Assembly: GCA_937859895.1 (NCBI GenBank)
Contig: CALMAV010000080.1
Coordinates: 1 to 5,743 of the forward strand
DNA: 5,743 nucleotides
From: an uncultured Bryobacterales bacterium
GTDB lineage: Bacteria; Acidobacteriota; Terriglobia; Bryobacterales; Bryobacteraceae
Reading direction: 5' to 3'
A program made the translations under genes and the position numbers. Each line of letters begins with the position of its first letter. Position 1 is the first letter of the stretch. Below the pieces are notes generated by a model. The model was not told where the DNA came from, ran no database searches, and saw nothing but the letters and a program-made list of their open reading frames with translations. Below, piece after piece: positions 1 to 5,601 of this stretch.

Positions 1-1812
1 GACCTGGAGGCCGTGCGGCAATGGCTTCAAACCTTCGGCTTTCACGTGAATGCCACCTATCCGAATAGAATCCTGATCGACTTCTCCGGTACTGCTGGCC
101 AGGTAAAAGCCGCCTTCCACACCACTCTGCATCGCTTTAGTTACAAGGGGCACTCCTACCTCGCCAACATCAGTGATCCCCGGATTCCCGCAGCACTTAC
201 CCCGGTCGTGGACGGCGTAATCTCGTTGAACGACTTTGCTCCACAAGCGATGGGCAACATCGTGCGCACGGTCCCCATTCCGGACCTCAACTTCACAAGT
301 GGCGGACACTCACTAGGCCCCGGCGACTTACAAACTATCTACAACTTGAACCCGCTCTTCGCAAGTGGGTTGTCCGGTCAGGGCGAAACGGTCGCCGTGC
401 TGGAAAGCAGCGACATGTATAGCGTGAGTGATTGGTACGCCTACCGCCGCGCATTTGGGTTAGCCAAGCGTTTTCCGCAAGGTTCGCTGCTTTCGGTAAA
501 TCCAGCCGATCGCGGGCTGCCCTGTGTTGATCCTGGCCCGGGCAATGCTGATCGCGAGGCGACGCTTGATGCAGAAGTGGTAACCGCTGCCGCCCCAAGT
601 GCCACGGTCATGGTTGCAGCTTGTGCCAATACTTTTGAGTTTGGTGGCTTCATTGCCTTGCGCAATCTGTTGAGTTCGCCTCACCCACCTTCGGTTGTCA
701 GTATCAGCTACGGCAGCGCGGAAGCAACTCTGGGAACAACACAGAATGCAGCGATCAAGGCGCTGTACCTGCAAGCTGCTGCCGAAGGCGTTTCGGTTTT
801 TGTCTCTGCTGGTGATTGGGGCCCAGATGCAGGCGATCGCAGGACGCTGTCGGCCTATGGTCTCAGCGTGAGCGGCTTTGCCTCCACTCCCTGGAACGTT
901 GCAGTAGGCGGCACTGACTTTGCCGATACTTATCTCGGCGCCGTGAACCAGTATTGGTCAGAATTTAGTTCACCTACTAAAGCCTCCGCGCTCTCCTATG
1001 TTCCTGAGATCCCAGCGAACGGCTCCTGTGCAAGCCAGCTACAGGCTACCTTCAATGGGTTTGCACATCCCTATGGAACCGATGGTTACTGCAATAGCCC
1101 TTCCACCCCGGCTACCCGGCTGCTGAATGGTGAGGCGGGCAGCGGTGGTGCCAGTTCCTGCTCCTCCGGTTCGGCTAGTTCCAAGCCCGGTGACCTCACT
1201 ATCTGTAGCGGCTATGCCAAGCCGGCCTGGCAAGCTGACCTGCCCGGCAATCCTAATGATGGGGTCCGCGACTTGCCGGATATTTCTCTGTTTGCCTCGA
1301 CCGGCGCATGGGGGCACGGGTACGCCATCTGTCTCTCCGATCCTACGCGAGCTGGTACGGCTTGCAGCAACTACTACCAGATTTCCGGCGGCACGTCTGC
1401 CTCAGCTCCTTTCATGGCAGGCTTGCAGGCATTGATCAATCAAAGTACGGCCCAAGCTTGGGGCAATCCGAACCCGGTTTACTACGCCTTGGCGCACGAC
1501 CAATATGACAGCGGAGGCACTGCTTCCTGCGATGCGAGTCTCGGAGCAAGCATAGGCGCAGAGTGCACCTTCCATGACATCACTCAAGGAGATAACGCGG
1601 TAGTCTGCCTGGCAGGAAGCCCCAACTGCTATGCGCCTTCTGGTGAGATTGGCGTGTTTTCGCTCTCGACCAAAGCGTACCTTCCAGCCTACTCAGCAGG
1701 AACGGGCTGGGACTTTGCTACGGGAATTGGTAGTGTCGACGCTGCTAATCTGGTCAATAACTGGCTTCGGGGAGTAGCGCTTATCCCGGCAACTACGGCT
1801 CCGGCCCGTTGA
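1..1812 (+). CDS. S53 family (sedolisin/kumamolisin-type) serine-carboxyl peptidase, 5' partial
   Basis: Secreted acid endopeptidase with a pro-kumamolisin activation domain. The frame is open from base 1, so the true start and signal peptide lie upstream; the GTG at 13 is internal. Counting from the first codon, 603 residues are visible. Residues 1 to about 85 match the end of the autoinhibitory prodomain, and the catalytic domain starts near 105 (LGPGDLQTIYNLNP). All family catalytic residues are present: Glu186 and Asp190 in REATLDAE, oxyanion Asp272 in SAGDWG, and nucleophile Ser466 in GGTSASAP. The C-terminal calcium site is also intact: Asp526-Ile527 in HDITQGDN, and Gly567, Gly569, Asp571 in AGTGWD. 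A Ser/Gly-rich segment at about 340-405 carries Cys343, 364, 387 and 402, probably disulfide-bonded outside the cytoplasm. The protein stops about 30 residues after the calcium site, with no C-terminal Ig-like or anchoring domain. S53 enzymes work at acidic pH; a nutritional role in an acid-soil bacterium is inferred. The family call is very secure. Confidence 0.96.
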   Translation, partial: DLEAVRQWLQTFGFHVNATYPNRILIDFSGTAGQVKAAFHTTLHRFSYKGHSYLANISDPRIPAALTPVVDGVISLNDFAPQAMGNIVRTVPIPDLNFTSGGHSLGPGDLQTIYNLNPLFASGLSGQGETVAVLESSDMYSVSDWYAYRRAFGLAKRFPQGSLLSVNPADRGLPCVDPGPGNADREATLDAEVVTAAAPSATVMVAACANTFEFGGFIALRNLLSSPHPPSVVSISYGSAEATLGTTQNAAIKALYLQAAAEGVSVFVSAGDWGPDAGDRRTLSAYGLSVSGFASTPWNVAVGGTDFADTYLGAVNQYWSEFSSPTKASALSYVPEIPANGSCASQLQATFNGFAHPYGTDGYCNSPSTPATRLLNGEAGSGGASSCSSGSASSKPGDLTICSGYAKPAWQADLPGNPNDGVRDLPDISLFASTGAWGHGYAICLSDPTRAGTACSNYYQISGGTSASAPFMAGLQALINQSTAQAWGNPNPVYYALAHDQYDSGGTASCDASLGASIGAECTFHDITQGDNAVVCLAGSPNCYAPSGEIGVFSLSTKAYLPAYSAGTGWDFATGIGSVDAANLVNNWLRGVALIPATTAPAR

Positions 1813-1856
1813 TCAAGTGTCGATGTCCTCGTGAGATACATCCTCAGTCGGTCGCT
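1813..1856. other. Short convergent intergenic spacer
   Basis: This is 44 bp between the stop codons of the S53 peptidase (+) and the lipoprotein gene (-). A 5-bp inverted repeat is visible (GATGT at 1822-1826, ACATC at 1838-1842), but it is weak and has no T-tract on either side. I therefore cannot call an intrinsic terminator. Transcription from the two genes may run into each other or end by Rho. Confidence 0.4.
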
Positions 1857-2393
1857 TCAAGGGTTGTATCGTCGTTTGAATGCTGTCATTCCTGGCGTTG
1901 AGAGTCCGTCGTTTCGATAGTGGGCCCAAGCGAGAGGATCCCCCTTGTAGTGCGCAAGATCACTTGGTCTTAGATTGTAGTCCTGAGTGATGGAATTTCT
2001 GACCAAATCAGCCACGGCCGTGAACGATACGTTCGTGTGTCTTATGAAATCGAAGCCCATCATTATGTCGCTACAAAATGAGTTGTCAACAAAAACGGCT
2101 GTCACTGCCGAATCAGCAGACCATGCAACATGAGCAAAGTTCACGGCACAGTCGCGTCTTTGTGCAAGAGTGCTCGTAGTCAGCCAGCCGTTACTCTCTG
2201 TCACGTATACGAGACAATCTGGAAATGTACAAAATTCGGTGATCCTGACTGTTCTTTTGCCATCAGGGGATTGAGAACGAATCAAGGTCTTAGAACAACT
2301 GCTCAGGCTCAGGGAAGCAATCAAGATCAAACAGGCTTTCGCGGTGGAGCCCAAGAGCTCCTTTCTAGTTGCTGAGTAAGGAAAGTGATTCAT
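1857..2393 (-). CDS. Small predicted lipoprotein of unknown family
   Basis: This encodes 178 residues starting at the ATG at 2391-2393. An upstream in-frame ATG at 2487-2489 would add 32 residues before the signal peptide and overlap the divergent gene, so the internal start is preferred. The N-terminus is a classical lipoprotein signal: Arg10/Lys11, hydrophobic core ACLILIASLSL, and lipobox L30-S31-S32-C33. The product is therefore probably exported by Sec and acylated on Cys33; the Ser at +2 would favour outer-membrane sorting under the E. coli rule. The mature part has a SPDGKRTVRI stretch and a VAWSADSAVTAVF stretch. These resemble the beta-strand 'W-S-x-D' blades of TolB/WD40-like proteins, but there are too few for a propeller. 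Four further cysteines (55, 60, 82, 107) could form two disulfides in the periplasm. No family is recognised and function is unknown. The Shine-Dalgarno sequence is poor. The reading frame and signal peptide make a real gene likely. Confidence 0.8.
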   Translation of the reverse strand: MNHFPYSATRKELLGSTAKACLILIASLSLSSCSKTLIRSQSPDGKRTVRITEFCTFPDCLVYVTESNGWLTTSTLAQRRDCAVNFAHVAWSADSAVTAVFVDNSFCSDIMMGFDFIRHTNVSFTAVADLVRNSITQDYNLRPSDLAHYKGDPLAWAHYRNDGLSTPGMTAFKRRYNP

Positions 2394-2406
2394 ATTCGAA
2401 TCTAAA

Positions 2407-2808
2407 TTGGAGAGGACGCTGCAAAGAACTAAATCCTTGAAGCACGTACTTACCGGGGTGGGTGCAGTTCTCTTCCTATTCGCGGGCACGCTTCATTTTT
2501 CACGCACTCGCCTTTTCGTGCAAATCGTTCCGCCCTACCTACCGAGGCCGGTTTTACTGGTTTATCTGAGCGGAGCTGCCGAAATCATTGGAGCGGTGGG
2601 GCTGTTGCTTCCAAGGTGGCAACGATGGGCAGCGTGGGGTTTAACTGCGCTCCTCCTCGCGGTCTTTCCGGCAAACATCTACATGGCCACAGATTCCGTT
2701 CAGGTGACGCGGAACCCTCTGCCCCAGTGGATGCTTTGGGCTCGTCTGCCTCTGCAAGCAGTGCTAATAATCTGGCTACTTTGGTGCACGAAACCAGACA
2801 CAGATTAA
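2407..2808 (+). CDS. DoxX-like family integral membrane protein (TTG start)
   Basis: This is a four-helix inner-membrane protein of 133 residues, with TM segments at about 13-29, 48-68, 74-93 and 108-126. Family-typical motifs are visible: AGTLHF (26-31), the VPPYLP turn (41-46), SGAAEIIGAVGLL (55-67) and FPANIYMA (87-94). The last TM is preceded by an Arg-Leu-Pro-Leu-Gln motif. DoxX-like proteins (named after the thiosulfate:quinone oxidoreductase subunit) are mostly uncharacterised; a link to quinone redox or membrane redox homeostasis is family-level knowledge only, and no partner subunit is nearby. A stop codon at 2386-2388 bounds the frame, and no ATG precedes the first TM, so TTG at 2407 is the likeliest start; TTG 2437 is an alternative. 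GGAGAGG at 2409-2415 resembles a Shine-Dalgarno but lies just inside this start, leaving initiation uncertain. The next gene follows 24 bp downstream, probably in the same transcript. Confidence 0.85.
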   Translation: MERTLQRTKSLKHVLTGVGAVLFLFAGTLHFSRTRLFVQIVPPYLPRPVLLVYLSGAAEIIGAVGLLLPRWQRWAAWGLTALLLAVFPANIYMATDSVQVTRNPLPQWMLWARLPLQAVLIIWLLWCTKPDTD

Positions 2809-2832
2809 GAGTGTAGCCGTCCACACTTCAGA

Positions 2833-3036
2833 ATGCGCTTGAAACCAGTCTGGCTTATCTCCTTTGTTGCGATCTGGCTGTTGTGGTGCGTGCTGACGAT
2901 CCGGGTATTGGTCCCAGCAGTCCAACGCCACTTCGCTTTTTATACACAGTTGATTGCGCTTGTTCTCTGTCTTATTCCGGTGCTAATGGCTGCTGCTTTT
3001 GTGTATTACCGCGCAACGTCTACTGATTCTGACTGA
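2833..3036 (+). CDS. Small two-TM membrane protein, hypothetical
   Basis: This encodes 67 residues from the ATG at 2833. The sequence is almost entirely two hydrophobic helices, about residues 6-29 and 37-58. They are joined by a short loop (VQRHFAFY), with a basic N-terminus (MRLK) and an acidic Ser/Thr/Asp tail. This is a hairpin-type inner-membrane protein with no recognised family. It starts 24 bp after the DoxX-like gene on the same strand, suggesting co-transcription and perhaps a role with it. No strong ribosome binding site is visible before the ATG. No competing long ORF covers 2809-3019, which supports it being real. Its last 17 bp (3020-3036) are shared with the 3' end of the convergent metallopeptidase gene. 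Confidence 0.65.
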   Translation: MRLKPVWLISFVAIWLLWCVLTIRVLVPAVQRHFAFYTQLIALVLCLIPVLMAAAFVYYRATSTDSD

Positions 3037-3895
3037 ACGTGTTGCACGAGCTTAGCCGGCCTGACTCTAAACCTGCCTGGAACCAGTGGTCTCGTTGCGC
3101 CGAAGTGCCGTGCGTGAAAGACTCCGGACTCACTCGACCGGTTGCCATCTTCTGCAATCGATCGTCGCCAACCGCAGCTGCTGCGCCCAGAGCAGCATTT
3201 ACATCAGCAGCGTTGATGATCCGCCGCTGCTCGGTTGAGTGGGCCCAGACTCCAGCAAAGCAATCAGCTTGCAACTCCAGGCGAACAGACAGCGCATTGG
3301 CTGACTGCGGATTCCGCTCCTGAAGTGCTCTTACCCTCGGCTCAATCCCGAGTATCTTCTGCACGTGATGCCCTAGCTCATGCGCAATGACATAAGCCTG
3401 AGCAAACTCGCCGGGCGCCCCAAACCGATTCCGCAGTTCGTCGAAGAAGCTCAAATCCAGATAAACCTTTTCGTCCTCAGGGCAGTAGAACGGCCCAATG
3501 GCGTCTTTCGCCATACCGCAACCCGAAGGGTAGGCAACTCGAAAAAGAACAAGCTTGGCATTTCGATACGGACGGTTTTCTGCTTGCGGCAAAATCACCG
3601 TCCAGTTCTTCTGAACGTCATCCAGCACGAAGGAGACAAACTGAACCTCGTTTCCTTCCTGCGCATCCTGGGCACGATCTGGCACAGTGCGCTGGTGAGT
3701 CATTGGGGCTGGCGTCCCACCTCCCGAGAACAAGGCGAAGAAGTTGCGCCCGAATACAAGGCTCAGTAAACCCAGAATGAGTGTGCCGCCGATACCGAAA
3801 TGACCGAAGCCAAACCCACCAAAGTTGCCGCCTCCTCCGCTGTCATCGCGCCGATCCTCAATGTCACTGCTTATTCCGCCCGGGGTCCATTCCAT
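3020..3895 (-). CDS. ypfJ: YpfJ/KPN_02809-family neutral zinc metallopeptidase
   Basis: This is a membrane-anchored putative zinc peptidase of 291 residues, a normal length for the YpfJ family (Pfam Zn_peptidase). The N-terminus has the family layout: a charged segment (SSDIEDRRDD, 9-18), a Gly/Phe-rich linker (19-38), then one TM helix (about 37-56). The catalytic signature HELGHH supplies His172, Glu173 and His176. The downstream RLELQADCFAGVWA segment supplies the probable third ligand, Glu207. Other conserved landmarks are the SGCG and FYCP cysteines (126, 138), the VYLDLSFFDEL strand, and the C-terminal FTHGTSAQRDHWF block. The active site is complete, so an active enzyme is expected, but substrates are unknown even for E. 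coli YpfJ. The start at 3893-3895 lies 11 bp after the stop of the NTF2-like gene, implying one transcript; the ribosome binding site (AAGAAAG) is weak. Its last 17 bp overlap the convergent small membrane gene. Confidence 0.95.
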   Translation of the reverse strand: MEWTPGGISSDIEDRRDDSGGGGNFGGFGFGHFGIGGTLILGLLSLVFGRNFFALFSGGGTPAPMTHQRTVPDRAQDAQEGNEVQFVSFVLDDVQKNWTVILPQAENRPYRNAKLVLFRVAYPSGCGMAKDAIGPFYCPEDEKVYLDLSFFDELRNRFGAPGEFAQAYVIAHELGHHVQKILGIEPRVRALQERNPQSANALSVRLELQADCFAGVWAHSTEQRRIINAADVNAALGAAAAVGDDRLQKMATGRVSPESFTHGTSAQRDHWFQAGLESGRLSSCNTFSQNQ

Positions 3896-3906
3896 GCTTT
3901 CTTAGC

Positions 3907-4302
3907 TTACTTCTGTTGCGATTCCGAAGCGGCGTTCCAAATATCGGTCTGCCACTTCCAGCCTTCGCCCTCTTTCTTCCAAATCACGACGTACTTCAAG
4001 ATATTGGGCGATGTCGGCTGATTGGTGACAAGCTCCGCTGTCCCTATCTCAACCGCGATGTCACCAGTCACCTGCAAATCAACAGGCGAAAGCTTCAGCG
4101 ACTGCACACCCAACGCTGACACGGTCTGTTCCCAGAAAGCACCGATGTGATCAAGGCCCTCCAGCATGTCGGCACCCGGGGGTAGGATACGCGCATTCGT
4201 CGTGTATACCTGAGACACGGCGCTAAAGTTTTTTCCACCGATCACTTCATTTTCAAAGATCGCGTTGATGCGCTGAAAGTCTTCTGTTTGTTGGGAAGCC
4301 AT
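3907..4302 (-). CDS. SnoaL-like/DUF4440-type NTF2-superfamily protein
   Basis: This encodes 131 residues, a typical length for a single cone-shaped NTF2-like domain. Diagnostic stretches are an N-terminal helix (FQRINAIFENEVIGGKNF), then VYTTNARILPPGADMLEGLDHIGAFW (33-58), the standard SnoaL/DUF4440 'Y-x-x-x-A-x-x-L-P-P-G...G...I..FW' signature. The central strands follow (VTGDIAVEIGTAEL), and the closing KYVVIWKKEGEGWKWQTDIWN strand pair completes the fold. Members range from steroid isomerases and polyketide cyclases to proteins of unknown role, so no reaction can be assigned. There is no signal peptide, so it is cytosolic. The ATG at 4300-4302 follows TTAACA without an evident Shine-Dalgarno; no better upstream start was found. 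It is the first gene of a probable two-gene operon with the zinc metallopeptidase, 11 bp downstream. Its promoter should lie within 4303-4450, but I could not pick a convincing one. Confidence 0.9.
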   Translation of the reverse strand: MASQQTEDFQRINAIFENEVIGGKNFSAVSQVYTTNARILPPGADMLEGLDHIGAFWEQTVSALGVQSLKLSPVDLQVTGDIAVEIGTAELVTNQPTSPNILKYVVIWKKEGEGWKWQTDIWNAASESQQK

Positions 4303-4512
4303 TGTTAACTATTCAGATAGCAATTCGACGAAAAAGGTATCCGCCAAGAGCCAGGTATGAATTACGAGCAACGCCTTACAACTAAGAAACGCTGAGAAGT
4401 TTGGAGTTGGCAGTTCCAGTTCCGTAATTGGCATGCCACAAAGTCAATGTGTGGGTACCTTGTTATTCGGCAGGAATCGCTGGCTGTCAAGGCGACTACT
4501 ACAATATCTGAA

Positions 4513-4659
4513 CTAATTGATAATTCCCACTCTCCTGGCCAGTCCCGCTTTCTTTGGGCTGGGCCTACCGATTACCTTTCTGTTCGGATAGAAAGTGTAG
4601 TTTTGCTGGCTCGGTGTCGTATTCAATACCATGGGTCTGTCGCTCATGGGCAGTTTCAT
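4513..4659 (-). CDS. Tentative small ORF, 48 residues, basic C-terminal half
   Basis: This is an open frame from the ATG at 4657-4659 (further in-frame ATGs at 4645-4647 and 4630-4632) to a TAG at 4513-4515. The translation starts MKLPMSDRPMVLNTTP and continues SQQNYTFYPNRKVIG, then RPSPKKAGLARRVGIIN. It has an aromatic centre and a strongly basic tail, with little low-complexity or odd residue content. Roughly 64% of third codon positions are G or C by hand count, which looks coding-like. Against it, there is no Shine-Dalgarno before any of the three ATGs, the length is short, and I recognise no family. The frame is open for about 26 codons further upstream without an ATG. The dyad at 4679-4693 lies 20-34 bp upstream of the first ATG, where an operator could sit. 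It is antisense to a 74-codon plus-strand ORF that looks less protein-like. Could be chance. Confidence 0.28.
   Translation of the reverse strand: MKLPMSDRPMVLNTTPSQQNYTFYPNRKVIGRPSPKKAGLARRVGIIN
4539..4595. other. Two adjacent small hairpins
   Basis: The first hairpin pairs CCAG-T-CCC (4539-4546) with GGGCTGG (4556-4562), leaving one bulged base and a 9-base loop. The second pairs CTTTCTGT (4576-4583) with ATAGAAAG (4588-4595), including one G-T pair, around a TCGG tetraloop. Neither is followed by a clear T-tract, so they are not convincing intrinsic terminators. They lie within the tentative minus-strand small ORF. They may be a structured RNA element or chance. Confidence 0.25.
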
Positions 4660-4678
4660 AGTTACGGTTAAGGGACTA

Positions 4679-4693
4679 CACGTAAAATACGTG
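4679..4693. promoter_or_regulatory. Perfect 15-bp dyad overlapping a -10-like hexamer; possible operator
   Basis: CACGTA-AAA-TACGTG is a perfect inverted repeat with 6-bp arms and a 3-bp spacer. Read on the plus strand, it contains TAAAAT (4683-4688), one mismatch from a sigma70 -10 box. The sequence 17 bp upstream (AGTTAC, 4660-4665) is a poor -35. A dimeric regulator or a promoter could be seated here. Candidate targets are the tentative minus-strand ORF starting at 4659 or something reading rightward. There is no recognised consensus, so the regulator is unknown. Confidence 0.3.
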
Positions 4694-5191
4694 GCGGGAA
4701 CGAGTTGGCGTGTTGAGGCAATGACGTGCCAGCTATTCGCCGTTCAGTCCTGATTGCTTAGTCTCTTTCCTCGCCGCGCCGACGACGTTGTTTGCTGTGC
4801 AGACAAAATCGTCTCATTCAGATGAATTTCTGTTCGCGATCGCAGGCTTCTGGCATTGCGGCTATTGTGGTAGTGCCCTGCGGCTTTCTATAGCTCGGTT
4901 CGAGCGAGAACCAATCGAATCGCTTGTGGGCTCAAAATCCCTCATTGAAAGTCGATCCGCAAGCAACCAGAGCAACAGTAGCCCTAAAACCAGAAGCTCA
5001 GGTCATGGCTTGAGAAGAGCTTTAGCGCCTCAGCAACAACACACTAATTCCTGGATAGCGCTTGTAGCCGTACAACACACCCGTTTAGCGTGCTCTTGGT
5101 CACATTTCACTACAACGTTTAAGACATGGACGCGGGGCGAAAAGGGTATCGGCATCGGTGCTCATTTTGTTCTCATGAGCCCTGCCGTGAC

Positions 5192-5494
5192 TCAGCCCTT
5201 GCCGGCAGAATTTGGAATGTGAGGCTTCTTTCCCAGCTCCTGCCAATGCGTCTCCGTCATGTTGACCTGACAGTGGTGGGCGGCAGCCTGAATATTGGCA
5301 AATGCTTGCTCCCGTTCATCGTCGGTGACACCTTTTACCTGATCGAAGCGAGCAATGGCGTTTCGCACGTGTGACCCATCGCTCATGGGCTCTTTTCGTT
5401 TCTCAGGAAAGGCATAGGCGGAGTCAGGCAGCTCTTTCTTGTCAGCTGTAGACAGCTTTCCGTGCTCTTCGTGTGGCTTCCAAGTGACTCTCAT
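5192..5494 (-). CDS. Small charged hypothetical protein, DUF6582-like
   Basis: This encodes 100 residues from the ATG at 5492-5494. An ATG five codons upstream (5507-5509) gives 105 residues. The shorter start is preferred because GAGGG sits four bases before it, though that spacing is tight; the longer start has no Shine-Dalgarno. The central part reads KLSTADKKELPDSAYAFPEK, then RKEPMSDGSHVRNAIARF. This resembles small bacterial proteins with an 'LPdsaFAfP..RkyPi.D..HvrNAlaRf' core that I recall as DUF6582; the label is from memory and not checked. The C-terminal half (TDDEREQAFANIQAAAHHCQ, then a TETHWQELGKKPH tail) looks alpha-helical. It has no signal peptide or TM segment and is highly charged, so it is cytosolic. 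Function is unknown; in the similar core, the segment is often annotated near phage proteins or stress genes, but nothing phage-like is present here. The gene is divergent from the SDR gene at 5602. Confidence 0.82.
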   Translation of the reverse strand: MRVTWKPHEEHGKLSTADKKELPDSAYAFPEKRKEPMSDGSHVRNAIARFDQVKGVTDDEREQAFANIQAAAHHCQVNMTETHWQELGKKPHIPNSAGKG

Positions 5495-5601
5495 CGTGCC
5501 CTCTATCATCCATCATTGTGCTTGTTGGCGATTGCTTCTTTTCACACTTTTGCTACCTGTAACGTCCTTGCCTGCTCCGACTCTAATGGACGGAACCATA
5601 A
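5495..5601. promoter_or_regulatory. Divergent intergenic region between the charged protein and SDR genes
   Basis: These 107 bp separate two divergent start codons, so promoters for both genes should lie here. On the plus strand, TTGCTT (5532-5537) and TACCTG (5554-5559) are 16 bp apart, and a TG sits one base before the latter as in an extended -10. The match is weak and is offered only as the best candidate. Nearer the SDR start, GGACGGA (5588-5594) is a plausible ribosome binding site, 7 bp before the GTG. No clear dyad is visible. Confidence 0.3.

Larger units (their letters stand above)
4303..5191. other. 889-bp region without a confident gene
   Basis: Neither strand carries an ORF with a recognisable family. 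Two plus-strand ORFs (4447-4671 and a TTG-started 4788-5222) read as low-complexity, Ser/His/Trp-scattered translations. The second also runs 31 bp into the 3' end of the gene at 5192-5494. A tentative 48-codon minus-strand ORF (4513-4659), a dyad at 4679-4693 and hairpins near 4539-4595 are described separately. A minus-strand open frame at 4862-5002 encodes a Leu-rich, TM-like run (LLVLGLLLLWLLADRL) but lacks a convincing start. The 5' part, next to 4302, should contain the promoter of the NTF2-like/YpfJ operon. The whole may be regulatory, may host small genes or RNA, or may be a decayed gene. Confidence 0.6.

Noticed and set aside
833..840. GCGATCGC octamer, also at 4836-4843 (HIP1-like)
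   Set aside because: Only two copies in 5.7 kb, one inside a conserved coding sequence. This is not the abundance seen in cyanobacterial HIP1 genomes, and no other cyanobacterial sign is present.
1822..1842. Inverted repeat between convergent genes as a terminator
   Set aside because: Only 5 bp of stem with an 11-base loop and no T-tract on either strand.
2130..2375. 81-codon plus-strand ORF
   Set aside because: Antisense to the lipoprotein gene, which has a convincing signal peptide and lipobox.
3380..3769. 129-codon plus-strand ORF
   Set aside because: Lies entirely opposite the YpfJ metallopeptidase gene, whose HELGHH and ELQAD motifs show which strand is coding.
4447..4671. 74-codon plus-strand ORF
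   Set aside because: No family resemblance or start signals. It is antisense to the more protein-like small minus-strand ORF and probably a shadow or chance frame.
4893..4912. GGTTCGAGC resembling a tRNA T-arm
   Set aside because: The 5-bp stem has a 6-base rather than 7-base loop, and no acceptor, D or anticodon arms can be folded around it.
4862..5002. Minus-strand frame encoding a Leu-rich TM-like run
   Set aside because: Only about 46 codons between stops, with only CTG/TTG starts inside the hydrophobic run. Using them would truncate the helix, so it is kept only as a note in the gap description.
4788..5222. 144-codon plus-strand ORF (TTG start) with a CGYC motif
   Set aside because: Scattered Ser/His/Trp composition, no recognisable domain, a weak TTG start without a ribosome binding site, and a run into the 3' end of the better-supported minus-strand gene. 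One CxxC is not enough for a zinc ribbon.
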